NCBI RefSeq assembly: GCF_014695915.1
Contig: NZ_JACJPF010000113.1
Location: 1-46,708 of the forward strand
DNA from: Trichocoleus sp. FACHB-40
GTDB lineage: Bacteria > Cyanobacteriota > Cyanobacteriia > Cyanobacteriales > FACHB-T130
Reading direction: 5' to 3'
DNA: 46,708 nucleotides
The notes beneath the pieces were generated by a model. It worked only from the letters and a program-made list of their open reading frames with translations, was not told the origin of the DNA and ran no database searches. Positions 35,068 to 45,078 of this stretch are shown in pieces (the stretch's first letter is position 1; each line of letters starts with the position of its first letter). The translations under genes were made by a program, and so were the position numbers.

Positions 35068-35177
35068 ATAACTCTTGCGGAAAACTGAGGGCTAGCTTTA
35101 ATGGTCGTATCGGTTGCACATTATAACTCTTGCGGAAAACTGAGGGCTAGCTTTAATGGTCGTATCGGTTGCACATT
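35068..35177 (+). repeat. Perfect 55-bp tandem duplication covering the pheA start
   Basis: 35068-35122 and 35123-35177 are identical. Each unit has the leader ATAACTCTTGCGGAAAACTG..., the ATG, and the first seven codons (MVVSVAH). 55 is not a multiple of 3, so the first ATG (35101) is out of frame with pheA. Perfect identity implies a very recent event or an assembly artefact. Confidence 0.95.
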
Positions 35178-35235
35178 TGGGGCCACCAGGCACTTACGCA
35201 GAAGCAGCTGCCTTGGCTTATGTAAATTGGCTTAA
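35101..35235 (+). CDS. 44-codon upstream ORF created by the duplication, overlapping pheA
   Basis: It starts with the same initiation context as pheA (MVVSVAHYNSCGKL...) and ends at TAA 35233-35235, 80 bases inside pheA. Ribosomes loading at the first copy would translate through the true start. It is probably not a functional peptide but a translational decoy. Confidence 0.4.
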   Translation: MVVSVAHYNSCGKLRASFNGRIGCTFGATRHLRRSSCLGLCKLA

Positions 35236-36001
35236 CCAAAGGGGACAGCAAGGGCTGTTATGTCCTTGTCCCAGCATTGCTCAGACGCTGCGAGCAGCGG
35301 CACAGGGACAAGCTGATGTGGCAGTCGTGCCTGTTGAAAATTCTGTAGAGGGCAGCGTGACAACAACGCTGGATACGCTCTGGCAATTGGATAAGCTGCA
35401 AATTCAACAGGCTCATGTGTTGCCAATTTCTCATGCCCTGTTGTCACGAGCGGAAACTCTGGAAGAAATAAAGACAGTTTATTCCCACCCCCAGGCTCTA
35501 GCTCAGTGTCAGGGGTGGCTGGAGCGGTTTCTGCCCTCTGTGCAGCTAGTGCCGATGAATGCGACTACGGAGGCGCTAAAGTATTTGGGCGAGGATAAAA
35601 CTGCGGCAGCGATCGCATCCTCTAGAGCTGCCCAACTCTACCAGCTACCAATTCTCGTCTGTCCTATTAATGATTATCCGGATAATTATACCAGGTTCTG
35701 GGTACTGAGTTTACAACCTTCTGGCGGCGGCAGTCATACCAGTTTAGCTTTTAGCGTTCCCGCTAATGTACCGGGGGCGCTGGTGAAACCGCTTGAAGTG
35801 TTTGCCAGTCGAGGGATTAACTTGAGCCGAATTGAATCTCGTCCGACAAAGCGAAGTCTTGGTGACTATCTTTTCTTTACTGACCTAGAAGCTGATGCCA
35901 GAGAAGCTTCTGTTCAATCTGCTTTAAAAGAATTAACAGCTTATACCGAAACGCTGAAGATTTTTGGTAGCTATTCTATTGTGTCAATAGGGAAACTCTA
36001 G
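35156..36001 (+). CDS. pheA: Prephenate dehydratase
   Basis: A 281-residue enzyme that makes phenylpyruvate from prephenate (phenylalanine pathway). The catalytic domain is 1-180: HLGPPGTYAEAAA, VPVENSVEGSV and DNYTRFWVLS (TRF catalytic motif). The ACT regulatory domain is 195-275: SLAFSVPANVPGALVKPLEVFASRGINLSRIESRP, with the ESRP phenylalanine-binding motif. It is not fused to chorismate mutase. The second of two duplicated ATGs is the true start, because the frame before it is unrelated. Confidence 0.95.
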   Translation: MVVSVAHLGPPGTYAEAAALAYVNWLNQRGQQGLLCPCPSIAQTLRAAAQGQADVAVVPVENSVEGSVTTTLDTLWQLDKLQIQQAHVLPISHALLSRAETLEEIKTVYSHPQALAQCQGWLERFLPSVQLVPMNATTEALKYLGEDKTAAAIASSRAAQLYQLPILVCPINDYPDNYTRFWVLSLQPSGGGSHTSLAFSVPANVPGALVKPLEVFASRGINLSRIESRPTKRSLGDYLFFTDLEADAREASVQSALKELTAYTETLKIFGSYSIVSIGKL

Positions 36002-36069
36002 TGATGAAATTGTAGTCTCTAAAACTCAACGCAGACGCGACCTACAAGCGTCTTTACAAATCTACAACT

Positions 36070-37473
36070 ATGTTTCCATCTGCTCAAGGCATTCCCGGAT
36101 TGCCCGATTTAACGCATCCGGCTGAGCTAATGAAATTTGGGGGACAGCTGCTTGCGATGTTCCCCACATTAATATTCATTGTCGGTGGTTTGGGAATTGC
36201 GATCGCTCTGTTGAGTTTTTCCCTACGTCGAGTTCAGCCAGAACAATCTATTTTCATTGGCGAATGGGTGCTGCTATATTCCCAATTACTTAGAGGATTG
36301 CAGCATTTAGCCCTAGTCTTAGTTTTGCTGGTGGGAGGATTTTTTCTTACCTCAACTTTAGGCAATCGTTACCACAACTGGGAACAGGCAAAGGTGACTC
36401 AAGTGGCTCAAACTGTTGCTGGGGATAGGCTAGAGCAAGCAGCGCCACAAGTGCGGTACACGATCCAAGAGCCGTATGCTTACGACACTCAAGTTGATGG
36501 AAAAATCGTCCGGGTAAAGGATACGCGAGAGGTTAGTCGCTTCCTGACGCTGGCTGGCTCGCAAATTCAGGTAGAACTTGACCAAAGCAAAGACGTTCAA
36601 GCTCGGCGGGCGATTTACCGAGTAGACTACACGGCTGAATATAAAGTAGTCAACCAGCTCAGCGATATTGAGAATTTTTTCTTTGAAATACCACCGCCTA
36701 ACGGTTACTCACTGCTGCAAGGCTTTAAGGTAGAGCGGGATGGCACTAGGCTTCAACAGAGAAACCCCGGTGACTATGGTTTTCCTTTCAACTTGAAACC
36801 TGGACAAGAAACTACTTTCAAAGTCACCTACAAGGCTCAAGGAGGGCCGCGTTGGGTTTATAGTGCTAATGGTCAGTTGCTCTCCAACTTTCGCTTGAGA
36901 GCGCTCTCTACATTCCCTGACGCTGATTTTGCTAGTGGGATTCTCCCGACTGAAAGCAAACGAGAAGGACAAGGCACTCGTTTCACCTGGGTATTTGATG
37001 ACAATGTTTCTGTACAAAATCCCTTTGGTGTCTTTACCTCGACAGGCCCAATTCAAAATACGGGAATTTTGCCACGGCTGCTGTTGTTAGCACCAGCGTT
37101 ATTTCTGTGGTGGATATTATTGCTGTATTTGTCGCTACCAATGACTCTGAAAAATGTAGCGATCGCAGGCGGCGTTTTCTTTGCTTGCTTACTAACTTTG
37201 ACTTATCTCAGCCGCTTAATAAGTGCGCCCCTGGCGTGGACTTTAATTTCCCTAACTTTGTTAGCTTTATCCTGGGGCTTAGGCGCAAACAACCGTCGGG
37301 CTTCCTTAGCTGCGCTCATTTGCACAATTTCCGGTGCAGTCCTGCCCGTTTTTGGTTTATTAGTGCCTTACAGCGGCCTAACCCTTAGCTTAGCAGGATT
37401 ACTTTCCGCCGTATGGCTGGCTGTCCGTCACTGGTACGGCTGGTTTAGTTGGCAAAAAGAAGCTGGGATTTAG
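36070..37473 (+). CDS. Multi-pass membrane protein of unknown function
   Basis: A 467-residue protein. Two N-terminal membrane helices (about 24-50 and 70-95) precede a beta-rich soluble domain (about 110-335). Four or five helices follow at the C-terminus (LLLLAPALFLWWILLLYLSL; VAIAGGVFFACLLTLTYL; APLAWTLISLTLLALSWGL; GLLVPYSGLTLSLAGLL). The layout, a large extracytoplasmic domain between the second helix and a C-terminal bundle, resembles CreD-type inner membrane proteins, but I see no firm family signature. It is 68 bases after pheA and may be co-transcribed. A strong hairpin follows. Confidence 0.8.
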   Translation: MFPSAQGIPGLPDLTHPAELMKFGGQLLAMFPTLIFIVGGLGIAIALLSFSLRRVQPEQSIFIGEWVLLYSQLLRGLQHLALVLVLLVGGFFLTSTLGNRYHNWEQAKVTQVAQTVAGDRLEQAAPQVRYTIQEPYAYDTQVDGKIVRVKDTREVSRFLTLAGSQIQVELDQSKDVQARRAIYRVDYTAEYKVVNQLSDIENFFFEIPPPNGYSLLQGFKVERDGTRLQQRNPGDYGFPFNLKPGQETTFKVTYKAQGGPRWVYSANGQLLSNFRLRALSTFPDADFASGILPTESKREGQGTRFTWVFDDNVSVQNPFGVFTSTGPIQNTGILPRLLLLAPALFLWWILLLYLSLPMTLKNVAIAGGVFFACLLTLTYLSRLISAPLAWTLISLTLLALSWGLGANNRRASLAALICTISGAVLPVFGLLVPYSGLTLSLAGLLSAVWLAVRHWYGWFSWQKEAGI

Positions 37474-37476
37474 ACA

Positions 37477-37524
37477 GAATTGCTAATTGCGATTTGGTTT
37501 ATTGCCATTAGCAATTAGCAATTC
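37477..37524. terminator. Hairpin between the convergent membrane-protein and LON-domain genes
   Basis: GAATTGCTAATTGC (37477-37490) and GCAATTAGCAATTC (37511-37524) form a perfect 14-bp stem with a 20-base loop. It likely serves both genes. Confidence 0.65.
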
Positions 37525-37531
37525 ACTGATA

Positions 37532-38173
37532 CTATCTCAGCGCATCTTTGAGTACAGTACGAGCCGCCAAGTGATTGCGAGTAGAGGTGAGAATTTCCGC
37601 TTCGCGTTCCAGACGTGCTGCTGTATCTTGCATTTCCAGAAGGGATTGCTGTTCAGCTGCTACATTGTAAAGATTACTGGCAACCCAAAAAGACAATTCT
37701 CTAGGGAGAGTTGGCAGGTCTTCTGGAAGTTCCATATCTTGCTCAGTCAACTTGGCTGAGAGATGCACAACATCTCTGAGCAACTGTTCGACCTCTGTAG
37801 CCAAACTTCGCAAATCTTTCTCTGGCGGATTGTCTTCAATCCATTCCACCAAACCGACTCGATAGGGCTTTTCGCGGACGTACTCCAGAACTCGAAACCG
37901 CTGCTGACCCAAGGTTAATATTTTCATCCGGTCGTCTGGAAGACGCTGCAAGTGAATAATTTCAGCGCAGCATCCTACAGTTGCGGGTTTACCTTGAACT
38001 GGGTTCCACATCAAGACCCCAAAGCGGCGATCGCTATCCAGAATCGTATTCATCATAATTCTGTAGCGAAACTCAAAAATATGTAGTGGCAAGGGTCGCC
38101 CTGGAAATAGCACCACTTCGGGCAGTGGAAAAAGGGGAAGTTCTCGAACTGCGATTGAGGAAGAGGATGCCAT
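37532..38173 (-). CDS. LON peptidase substrate-binding-domain protein
   Basis: A 213-residue stand-alone LON N-terminal domain. ELPLFPLPEVVLFPGRPLPLHIFEFRYR is the signature, followed by RRFGVLMW, VGCCAEII, DDRMKILTLGQQRFRV and VEWIEDNPPEKD. There are no AAA or protease parts. Such proteins are common in cyanobacteria. Some are CRBN-like or proteolysis adaptors, but the role here is unknown. The C-terminal 60 residues are helical and look like a coiled coil. Confidence 0.88.
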   Translation of the reverse strand: MASSSSIAVRELPLFPLPEVVLFPGRPLPLHIFEFRYRIMMNTILDSDRRFGVLMWNPVQGKPATVGCCAEIIHLQRLPDDRMKILTLGQQRFRVLEYVREKPYRVGLVEWIEDNPPEKDLRSLATEVEQLLRDVVHLSAKLTEQDMELPEDLPTLPRELSFWVASNLYNVAAEQQSLLEMQDTAARLEREAEILTSTRNHLAARTVLKDALR

Positions 38174-38380
38174 TGTCCCTATAGTTCACGGTAAGTGTGA
38201 TTCTTTACTTACTTTAACCGATTTCTCCCCAGAATCCCAACTACGAAGCCCTTTAGAGGTTGCTCTAAAGGGCCAATAGATAGTCATTAGTCAATTGTTA
38301 GGGAATAATTGGAACTCGTCCCTAACAACTGACAAACTGTTAAACAGGACTTACGCAGTTAATTAGTGAATGCCTGATTC

Positions 38381-38417
38381 TGCTGTAGGGGCATGGTATT
38401 GCCATGCCCCTACAGCA
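38381..38417. repeat. 16-bp-stem hairpin with TAGGGGCATGG arms
   Basis: 38381-38396 and 38402-38417 are perfect complements (TGCTGTAGGGGCATGG and its complement) with a 5-base loop. It lies 22 bases past the rpsJ stop. It is the end of the str operon by position but also an interspersed repeat: a degenerate relative is at 46232-46258. Confidence 0.7.
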
Positions 38418-38438
38418 TGTTGACGTGCGTAAACCCTA

Positions 38439-38756
38439 TTAAAGTTTGACTTCAATATCCACGCCTGCTGGCAAATCCAGTTTCATCAAAGCGTCAATTG
38501 TCTTCGAGGTAGGCTGGTAAATGTCAATAATGCGGCGGTGGGTACGGGTTTCAAAGTGTTCCCGCGAGTCCTTATCAACGTGAGGCGATCTCAAGAGACA
38601 GTAAATTTTCTTCCGCGTCGGTAAGGGAATAGGACCGATTGCTGTAGCTTGTGTCCGGTTTGCCGTATCGACAATCTTCTCGCAAGATGTGTCCAGCAAA
38701 CGCCGATCGAAAGCCTTAAGGCGAATGCGAATTTTTTGCTGTTGGATAGTTGCCAT
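38439..38756 (-). CDS. rpsJ: 30S ribosomal protein S10
   Basis: A 105-residue S10 (NusE), part of the 30S head and of antitermination complexes. [44 protein letters not shown] and [28 protein letters not shown] are diagnostic. It is the last gene of the str cluster after tuf, the order usual in cyanobacteria. Confidence 0.98.
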   Translation of the reverse strand: MATIQQQKIRIRLKAFDRRLLDTSCEKIVDTANRTQATAIGPIPLPTRKKIYCLLRSPHVDKDSREHFETRTHRRIIDIYQPTSKTIDALMKLDLPAGVDIEVKL

Positions 38757-38926
38757 TTTCAGTTTTCCAGGTTCAAAGTAGTTGGTAGAAGCTAGAGCCT
38801 TCGAGATTGTATCTTATGAATGAAACCTAATTTCCCAGCCAGAAAATTAGAAAGTTTGATTTAAGCGACACAGATAAGGAGCAGAAAGGCAATTGCTTTT
38901 CTGCTCCTTATTTGTTTGTCAGAATC

Positions 38927-40156
38927 CTACTTCAGGATTTTAGAAACGACACCTGCACCGATGGTGCGGCCACCTTCACGGATAGCAAAGCGCATTCCCT
39001 GCTCAATAGCGATCGCGTTGATCAACTCAACGGTCATTTTGATGCGGTCTCCCGGCATCACCATCTCGGCATCAGTACCATCATCTGCTGTAAAGGCTTT
39101 GATGGTTCCCGTTACGTCGGTTGTCCGCACGTAAAACTGAGGGCGATAACCTGCGAAAAACGGTGTTTTCCGACCGCCTTCTTTTTCCTGAAGGATATAG
39201 ACTTCCGACTCAAATAGAGTGTGAGGAGTGATTGTACCAGGCTTAGCCAGCACCATACCCCGCTCAATGTCTTCCTTCTTGAGACCCCGAAGCAGTACGC
39301 CGACGTTATCGCCTGCCATACCTTCATCCAAGGTCTTCTGGAACATTTCTATCCCAGTCACGGTTGTGCTGCGAGTGTCGCGAATTCCGACCAGTGCAAC
39401 GGTTTCCCCGACTTTTACTTTACCCCGCTCAATACGACCAGTAGCAACGGTACCACGACCTGAGATCGAGAATACGTCTTCTACAGCCATCAGGAAGGGC
39501 TTGTCAATATCCCGCTCTGGTGTTGGAATGTAGGAATCTACCTCATCCATCAACTGGTAGATTTTATCTACCCACTCATTCGTTCCCCGTGTGGTCTTGG
39601 GATTAGCAGTCATGGTTTCCAACGCTTGTAGCGCTGATCCTGCCACAATAGGAATGTTGTCACCGTCGAATTCGTAAGAACTCAGCAGATCCCGGACTTC
39701 TAGTTCCACCAATTCTAACAATTCTTCATCGTCCACCATGTCTTGCTTATTCAAGAAGACAACTAGCTGGGGAACGCCAACTTGCTTAGCGAGGAGGATG
39801 TGTTCCCGTGTCTGAGGCATGGGGCCATCTGCTGCTGACACTACCAGGATGGCACCATCCATTTGAGCTGCACCCGTGATCATGTTCTTCACATAGTCCG
39901 CGTGACCTGGGCAGTCTACGTGGGCGTAGTGGCGAGATTCGGTTTCATACTCAACGTGAGCGGTGTTGATGGTAATCCCGCGAGCCTTTTCCTCCGGCGC
40001 TGCATCAATGTCGGCATAACCCTTTGCTTTCGACCGACCCATTGCTGCCAGGGTCATGGTAATAGCAGCAGTTAAGGTTGTTTTGCCGTGGTCAACGTGA
40101 CCAATTGTGCCGATATTGACGTGGGGTTTAGTCCGTTCAAACTTTGCGCGTGCCAT
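38927..40156 (-). CDS. tuf: Elongation factor Tu
   Basis: A 409-residue GTPase that delivers aminoacyl-tRNA to the ribosome. [10 protein letters not shown] (G1), the switch [23 protein letters not shown] (G3), NKQDMVDD (G4) and GSALQAL (G5) are all intact. Domain 2 and domain 3 end [10 protein letters not shown]. The extra roughly 10 residues around [16 protein letters not shown], compared with E. coli, are normal for cyanobacteria and plastids. The 115-base gap to fusA contains a TTTTTCCTTTTTCC run and partial inverted repeats. Confidence 0.99.
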   Translation of the reverse strand: MARAKFERTKPHVNIGTIGHVDHGKTTLTAAITMTLAAMGRSKAKGYADIDAAPEEKARGITINTAHVEYETESRHYAHVDCPGHADYVKNMITGAAQMDGAILVVSAADGPMPQTREHILLAKQVGVPQLVVFLNKQDMVDDEELLELVELEVRDLLSSYEFDGDNIPIVAGSALQALETMTANPKTTRGTNEWVDKIYQLMDEVDSYIPTPERDIDKPFLMAVEDVFSISGRGTVATGRIERGKVKVGETVALVGIRDTRSTTVTGIEMFQKTLDEGMAGDNVGVLLRGLKKEDIERGMVLAKPGTITPHTLFESEVYILQEKEGGRKTPFFAGYRPQFYVRTTDVTGTIKAFTADDGTDAEMVMPGDRIKMTVELINAIAIEQGMRFAIREGGRTIGAGVVSKILK

Positions 40157-40271
40157 GTGTTACGTGTTCCTTTTTCCTTTTTCCTTTGTCAGTTGGTAGC
40201 CCCAGGCGAGATGCCTGACGTCAGTTGCCAGTTGGCAAGCTACCTATAACTAACAACTGACCGCAGACTAA

Positions 40272-42347
40272 TTATGCGTTCCCTTTGCTTTTGGCGATGA
40301 TGGTTTCAGCCACGTTGCGAGGAACTTCTTCGTAATGGCTAAACTCCATTGAGAAGATACCCCGACCCTGAGTCATCGACCGGATATCCGTCGCATAGCC
40401 AAACATCTCAGCGAGTGGAACTTTCGCTGTTACCTTAGTAACACCTTGTTCCGAGTTCATGCCTTCAATTTGACCGCGACGAGAGTTGAGGTTTCCCATC
40501 ACGTCCCCAAGGAAGTTTTCAGGAGCTTCTACCTCAACTTTCATCATAGGCTCCAATAGCACTGGTGAAGCCTTCATCACGGCTTCTTTAATAGCCATTG
40601 AGCCAGCGATTTTGAAAGCCATTTCTGAGGAGTCTACATCGTGATAAGACCCATCCACCATAGTTGCCCGCAGGTCAATCACGGGATATCCAGCCACAAT
40701 GCCGGATTCGCAAGCTTCTTTCATCCCTTGTTCTGCTGGGCCGATGTACTCTTTAGGTACTATACCCCCAACAATTTTGGAGACAAACTCGAACCCAGTC
40801 CCAGGCTCTCCAGGCTCCACCTGAATCACTACGTGACCGTACTGACCTTTACCACCACTCTGACGGATAAATTTACCTTCAGCTTTGACGGGTTTGCGGA
40901 TGGTTTCGCGGTAAGCGACTTGCGGCGCACCGACGTTGGCTTCTACCTTGAACTCTCGCAGCATTCGATCTACGAGAATTTCTAAGTGCAGTTCGCCCAT
41001 CCCCGCAATTACTGTCTGGTTGGTTTCTGGGTCAATGTTGACTCGGAAAGTTGGATCTTCCTCAGACAAGGATTGCAGAGCTTTGGAGAGCTTTTCCATA
41101 TCCTGCTTGGTTTTTGGTTCCACTGCTACGGATATCACTGGCTCTGGGATAAACAGGGACTCCAGAATCACTGGTGAGTTTTCGTCGCAGATGGTATCGC
41201 CTGTAAAGGTGTCTTTCAGACCCAATGCAGCGCCCAAGTCTCCAGCCCGCATTTCATCTACCTCGATCCGTTCGTCAGCTTTGAGAATGATCAAGCGAGA
41301 AATGCGTTCCTTTTTCCCCTTGGTGGAGTTGAGGATGTAACTGCCCTTTTTGATTACGCCGGAATATACCCGAATGAACGTCAAGCGTCCATAGGGATCT
41401 GCCATAATCTTGAAAGCCAAAGCTGCCGCAGGCTCTTCATCACTGGCGCGTCTAACGACCTCGGTGCCGTCTGGCAATAGCCCTTGAATTGGGGGAACGT
41501 CAATGGGTGCGGGTAGGTAATCTACTACTGCATCTAATAGCAACTGAACGCCCTTGTTTTTAAAGGCACTTCCGCACAAAAGCGGGACAATTGTGCCTGC
41601 AATGGTGCCTTTACGCAACGCCGTCCGAATTTCTTGTTCGGTTAGTTCTTCACCTTCGAGGTACTTCTCCGTCAGGACATCATCGGTTTCTGCTACGGAT
41701 TCGATGAGCTTGGTGCGGTACTCTTCCGCTACTTCCTGAAGATCGGCGGGAATCTCAGTGTCCTCAACTTCTTTTCCCTGGTCGTCTTTGTAGATGTAGG
41801 CTCGCATCCGAACCAAGTCTACAATTCCCCGAAAGTCGTTTTCAGCGCCGATGGGAATTTGAATTGGGACGGCGTTTGCCCGGACGCGATCGCGTATCTG
41901 GCTATAAACTTTGTAGAAGTTCGCCCCAGTCCGATCCATCTTGTTTACAAAGGCGATCCGAGGAACTTTATATCTATCTGCCTGTCGCCATACAGTTTCA
42001 GATTGAGGCTGCACGCCGCCAACCGAGCAGAACACGGCAATCACGCCATCCAATACCCGCATGGAACGTTCTACTTCAATCGTGAAGTCTACGTGTCCTG
42101 GGGTGTCAATAATGTTGATCTGGTGATCCCGCCAACTGGTGCTGATAGCGGCAGCAGTGATGGTGATGCCCCGCTCCCGCTCCTGCTCCATCCAGTCAGT
42201 GGTAGCCGTTCCCTCGTGTACTTCACCAATTTTATGAACGATACCTGAATAGAACAGAATCCGTTCTGTTGTTGTTGTCTTGCCCGCGTCTATGTGGGCC
42301 GCAATTCCGATATTGCGTGTTCTTTCAAGCGGGACGGTACGTGCCAC
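40272..42347 (-). CDS. fusA: Elongation factor G
   Basis: A 691-residue translocase GTPase. [15 protein letters not shown] (G1), [17 protein letters not shown] (G3), NKMDRTGA (G4) and the domain IV segment ([17 protein letters not shown], then [14 protein letters not shown]) are intact. Domain V ends [16 protein letters not shown]. It has normal length and is in the str operon between rpsG and tuf. Confidence 0.99.
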   Translation of the reverse strand: MARTVPLERTRNIGIAAHIDAGKTTTTERILFYSGIVHKIGEVHEGTATTDWMEQERERGITITAAAISTSWRDHQINIIDTPGHVDFTIEVERSMRVLDGVIAVFCSVGGVQPQSETVWRQADRYKVPRIAFVNKMDRTGANFYKVYSQIRDRVRANAVPIQIPIGAENDFRGIVDLVRMRAYIYKDDQGKEVEDTEIPADLQEVAEEYRTKLIESVAETDDVLTEKYLEGEELTEQEIRTALRKGTIAGTIVPLLCGSAFKNKGVQLLLDAVVDYLPAPIDVPPIQGLLPDGTEVVRRASDEEPAAALAFKIMADPYGRLTFIRVYSGVIKKGSYILNSTKGKKERISRLIILKADERIEVDEMRAGDLGAALGLKDTFTGDTICDENSPVILESLFIPEPVISVAVEPKTKQDMEKLSKALQSLSEEDPTFRVNIDPETNQTVIAGMGELHLEILVDRMLREFKVEANVGAPQVAYRETIRKPVKAEGKFIRQSGGKGQYGHVVIQVEPGEPGTGFEFVSKIVGGIVPKEYIGPAEQGMKEACESGIVAGYPVIDLRATMVDGSYHDVDSSEMAFKIAGSMAIKEAVMKASPVLLEPMMKVEVEAPENFLGDVMGNLNSRRGQIEGMNSEQGVTKVTAKVPLAEMFGYATDIRSMTQGRGIFSMEFSHYEEVPRNVAETIIAKSKGNA

Positions 42348-42452
42348 AGTTACCTCCTTTTATCTGTGCCGCATGGGATGCGGGCGTTACTCTCTGTTTA
42401 TAATTGTATACTTTGTTAAAGGTTTTCACCTTTGATGGATGCGAGTCCGTAT

Positions 42453-42923
42453 TTAGTACCGATAATGTGCAAAAGCTTTATTCGCTTCTGCCATCCGGTG
42501 CGTTTCTTCCCGCTTACGAATGGCGTTCCCTGTTTCGTTAGCAGCATCCATTAACTCATTTGCCAGTTTGCCTGCCATTGTGCGGCCTGGACGAGAGCGG
42601 GAAAATTGAATCAGCCAGCGCAACGCTAAGGCTGTTCCTCGGTCAGCACGGACTTCCATTGGCACCTGGTATGTGGCACCGCCCACGCGACGCGCTTTTA
42701 CTTCTACCAGAGGGGTGACATTGCGAACTGCTTTTTCAAAAGTTTCCAAAGCATCGCTACCTGTTCTTTCCTCAATGGTTTTCAGTGCGTCATAGATAAT
42801 CCCTAAAGCTATGGATTTCTTGCCGCTTCTCATAATCCGCCGCACCATCATGCTGACCAGGCGGCTGTTATAAACTGGATCGGGGGGAACAGGACGCTTT
42901 TTAACTACGGTACGACGAGACAT
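42453..42923 (-). CDS. rpsG: 30S ribosomal protein S7
   Basis: A 156-residue S7 that nucleates assembly of the 30S head. [49 protein letters not shown] and the conserved end [18 protein letters not shown] are visible. The gap to rpsL upstream is unusually long (about 490 bases). Confidence 0.99.
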   Translation of the reverse strand: MSRRTVVKKRPVPPDPVYNSRLVSMMVRRIMRSGKKSIALGIIYDALKTIEERTGSDALETFEKAVRNVTPLVEVKARRVGGATYQVPMEVRADRGTALALRWLIQFSRSRPGRTMAGKLANELMDAANETGNAIRKREETHRMAEANKAFAHYRY

Positions 42924-43414
42924 AGTAAGCCTTCAATGAATAAAATGCAGAATTTCTTAAATCCCAATGGACGCGCCTCTTGATGGGATTTTTTGTTTAA
43001 CAAGCCTCTTTGTGGGTTCAGGAAAGTCTACTGTGGGAATTTCACATTGAGTAAAATTCGCCCATACATAACAGTTACGTCCTGTCCCCAGCGCGTTAAT
43101 TTCTTTTTGCCTCGTTGCCAACAACGAAGCAATCTTTCCTGGATTCAGATATATTTTACTGGATTCACACCCCCTAGCTTTTGTTGGTATCTCTACCGCA
43201 TCAGGTGTGACTCTACGCTTCTATAACATCTCTGATGCTTCTCATCGCACAGAATCCAGTTAAAACATACTTTATCCAACTCTACCATTATTGCCTGGGT
43301 TTCATCCCAGTTTTAGCACGAGAGAGGGATGTTCCCGCGACTAAGGAAAGTGCGATCGCACAACTGCGAACATTTTGGCTTTCCAAACACCGTAATGGTA
43401 GCTTTCGGCAAAGC
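42924..43414. other. Long rpsL-rpsG spacer with hairpin
   Basis: About 490 bases inside the str operon without a supported gene. AAATCCCA (42959-42966) pairs with TGGGATTT (42984-42991), giving an 8-bp stem with a 17-base loop. The U-run (TTTTTT) follows it on the plus strand. On the mRNA strand it sits about 35-70 bases before rpsG and could act as an attenuator or protein-binding leader. Confidence 0.5.
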
Positions 43415-43804
43415 TTACTTCTTCGCTCCAGCTTCTTTAGGCCGTTTAGTGCCGTACTTAGAACGACCTTGACGACGATCTTTTACTCCCGCCGTGTCTA
43501 GCGTTCCGCGAATAATGTGGTAACGAACTCCTGGCAAGTCCTTAACCCTTCCACCCCGAATCATTACCACGGAGTGTTCTTGCAAGTTATGACCGATTCC
43601 GGGGATATACGCCGTTACTTCAAAGCCTGAAGTCAGACGAACTCTTGCTACTTTCCGGAGAGCTGAGTTAGGTTTCTTTGGTGTCGTTGTGTATACTCTG
43701 GTGCAGACACCCCGACGCTGCGGACAGCTCTTGAGAGCTGGCGACTTAGTTTTCTTGTTTGTGCTTAGGCGCTCATTACGGATGAGCTGCTGGATTGTGG
43801 GCAT
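43415..43804 (-). CDS. rpsL: 30S ribosomal protein S12
   Basis: A 129-residue decoding-site protein. [43 protein letters not shown] (with Lys at the streptomycin position) and [20 protein letters not shown] are conserved. It is the first gene of the str operon. Confidence 0.98.
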   Translation of the reverse strand: MPTIQQLIRNERLSTNKKTKSPALKSCPQRRGVCTRVYTTTPKKPNSALRKVARVRLTSGFEVTAYIPGIGHNLQEHSVVMIRGGRVKDLPGVRYHIIRGTLDTAGVKDRRQGRSKYGTKRPKEAGAKK

Positions 43805-43904
43805 GAGTTACGGGATTTACAGAGCCTTTAGTTGAACCGAATGCAGACAAATTCTGAGTTTAGCACCATTAGTAACTTTGTGTCAATTTGTGGAGTTTGG
43901 TACT

Positions 43905-44255
43905 TTATCTGTCGGTTGTCGCCGGCTCATTAGTTGAGAAAGAGTTACCGCAGCCACAGCTTTCTTTGGCTTTTGGGTTGTGGAAGCGAAACCCCCCACC
44001 CATAAGATCCTCTGAGTAATCCAGGGTGAGATCGTTGATGAAATTTAGGCTTTGCTCGTCCACCACTACTTGAATCCCATCGCAGTCATATACGCGATCG
44101 CCTGGGGTCACAACTTCTTCAAATCCTAGCGTGTAGGACATTCCGGAACAACCACCACTTTGAACTCCCAAACGGAATTGGAGATTCTTGGAGTTGTGAC
44201 GCTTAGATTGCAGACGCTTAATCTCGCTAGCTGCTGCCTTACTCAGATGAATCAT
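43905..44255 (-). CDS. A-type iron-sulfur carrier (IscA/SufA/HesB-like)
   Basis: A 116-residue protein that carries Fe-S clusters. The three conserved Cys are in GGCSGMSY and ESCGCGNSF. MIHLSKAAASEIKRL and DGIQVVVDEQSLNFINDLTLDY are typical. It lies just upstream of rpsL in the same direction, 100 bases away. The tail STNEPATTDR is nonconserved. Confidence 0.93.
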   Translation of the reverse strand: MIHLSKAAASEIKRLQSKRHNSKNLQFRLGVQSGGCSGMSYTLGFEEVVTPGDRVYDCDGIQVVVDEQSLNFINDLTLDYSEDLMGGGFRFHNPKAKESCGCGNSFSTNEPATTDR

Positions 44256-44524
44256 AAACTAAGTTACTTTTATAGGGGCTACAACCAATGCTAGAGGCGG
44301 TTACGGCAATACTCGGCTATTTTTATGGATGAGAGCCTTGGAGAGCGGCGACAGAGCAAGGTTGTTCTGTTAATTTTGCTTTAAAATGCTTGTTTTTCAT
44401 CATTTTAGTAGATAATGACTTCCAAGCGCAGGATTAACCTCGCTATCTTCATAAGACAAGCCAGAAATAGAACAATCGCCGCCGTAATTAACGCATCAAG
44501 TTGTTGTCATTCCCAAAAATTGAT

Positions 44525-44971
44525 ATGAATCCTGAACTTTCACGCTCCGACGATACGGCAGAAGCTGAAAACATCAAGCTTGAGGTAGAGGTAAACTCAG
44601 AAACCTTGGGAGAAAAAAGGCTATCGACAGAAAACTTTAATTCTCAATGGCAGCAGGTCGGGGAAAAAATTGCTGATTTTCTAGATAAGATGCCAAATTA
44701 TATTGGCAACTTTTTCAAGTCATACAGCCGACCGCTAATTACAGTTGGGCTAATTTTTGCGTCTTTGATTACCTTAAAGCTGACGCTGGCTTTGCTGGAT
44801 GCAATTGATGACTTGCCTTTGCTAGATTCGACTTTGAATCTGATTGGTCTAGGATACACAATTTGGTTCATTAACCGCTATTTACTCCGAGCTTCCAGCC
44901 GCCAAGAGCTATCTGAGGAAATTAACAGCTTTAAAGATCAATATTTAGGCAGAGGAAATTTAGACAGCTAA
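44525..44971 (+). CDS. CAAD-domain (CURT1-like) thylakoid membrane protein
   Basis: 148 residues from the ATG at 44525; a TTG at 44501 is in frame but less likely. An acidic N-terminus leads to an amphipathic helix (KMPNYIGNFFKSYSRPL), two membrane helices (LITVGLIFASLITLKLTLALLDAI; LLDSTLNLIGLGYTIWFINRYLL) and a C-terminal amphipathic helix (SRQELSEEINSFKDQYLG). This is the CAAD/CURT1 architecture, which bends thylakoids or anchors aminoacyl-tRNA synthetases in cyanobacteria. The free-standing form is CURT1-like. Confidence 0.88.
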   Translation: MNPELSRSDDTAEAENIKLEVEVNSETLGEKRLSTENFNSQWQQVGEKIADFLDKMPNYIGNFFKSYSRPLITVGLIFASLITLKLTLALLDAIDDLPLLDSTLNLIGLGYTIWFINRYLLRASSRQELSEEINSFKDQYLGRGNLDS

Positions 44972-45015
44972 CAGTCTCTTTGCCATGAATTCACGTTTTT
45001 GATGCAACATTTTAG

Positions 45016-45056
45016 ATCCCCAAACCCCCCGATAAATTGGGGGGCTTTGAGGGGAT
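45016..45056. terminator. C-rich/G-rich hairpin between the CAAD gene and folK
   Basis: ATCCCCAAA.CCCCCC (45016-45030) pairs with GGGGGG.TTT..GGGGAT (45039-45056) around an ATAAATT loop. It is a common cyanobacterial spacer hairpin, likely ending the CAAD transcript. Confidence 0.5.
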
Positions 45057-45078
45057 TTGTGTGTAGCATATTAGGAAA

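Noticed and set aside
38916-39533. Plus-strand ORFs opposite tuf, and similar ones opposite fusA
   Set aside because: Antisense shadows of highly expressed conserved genes.
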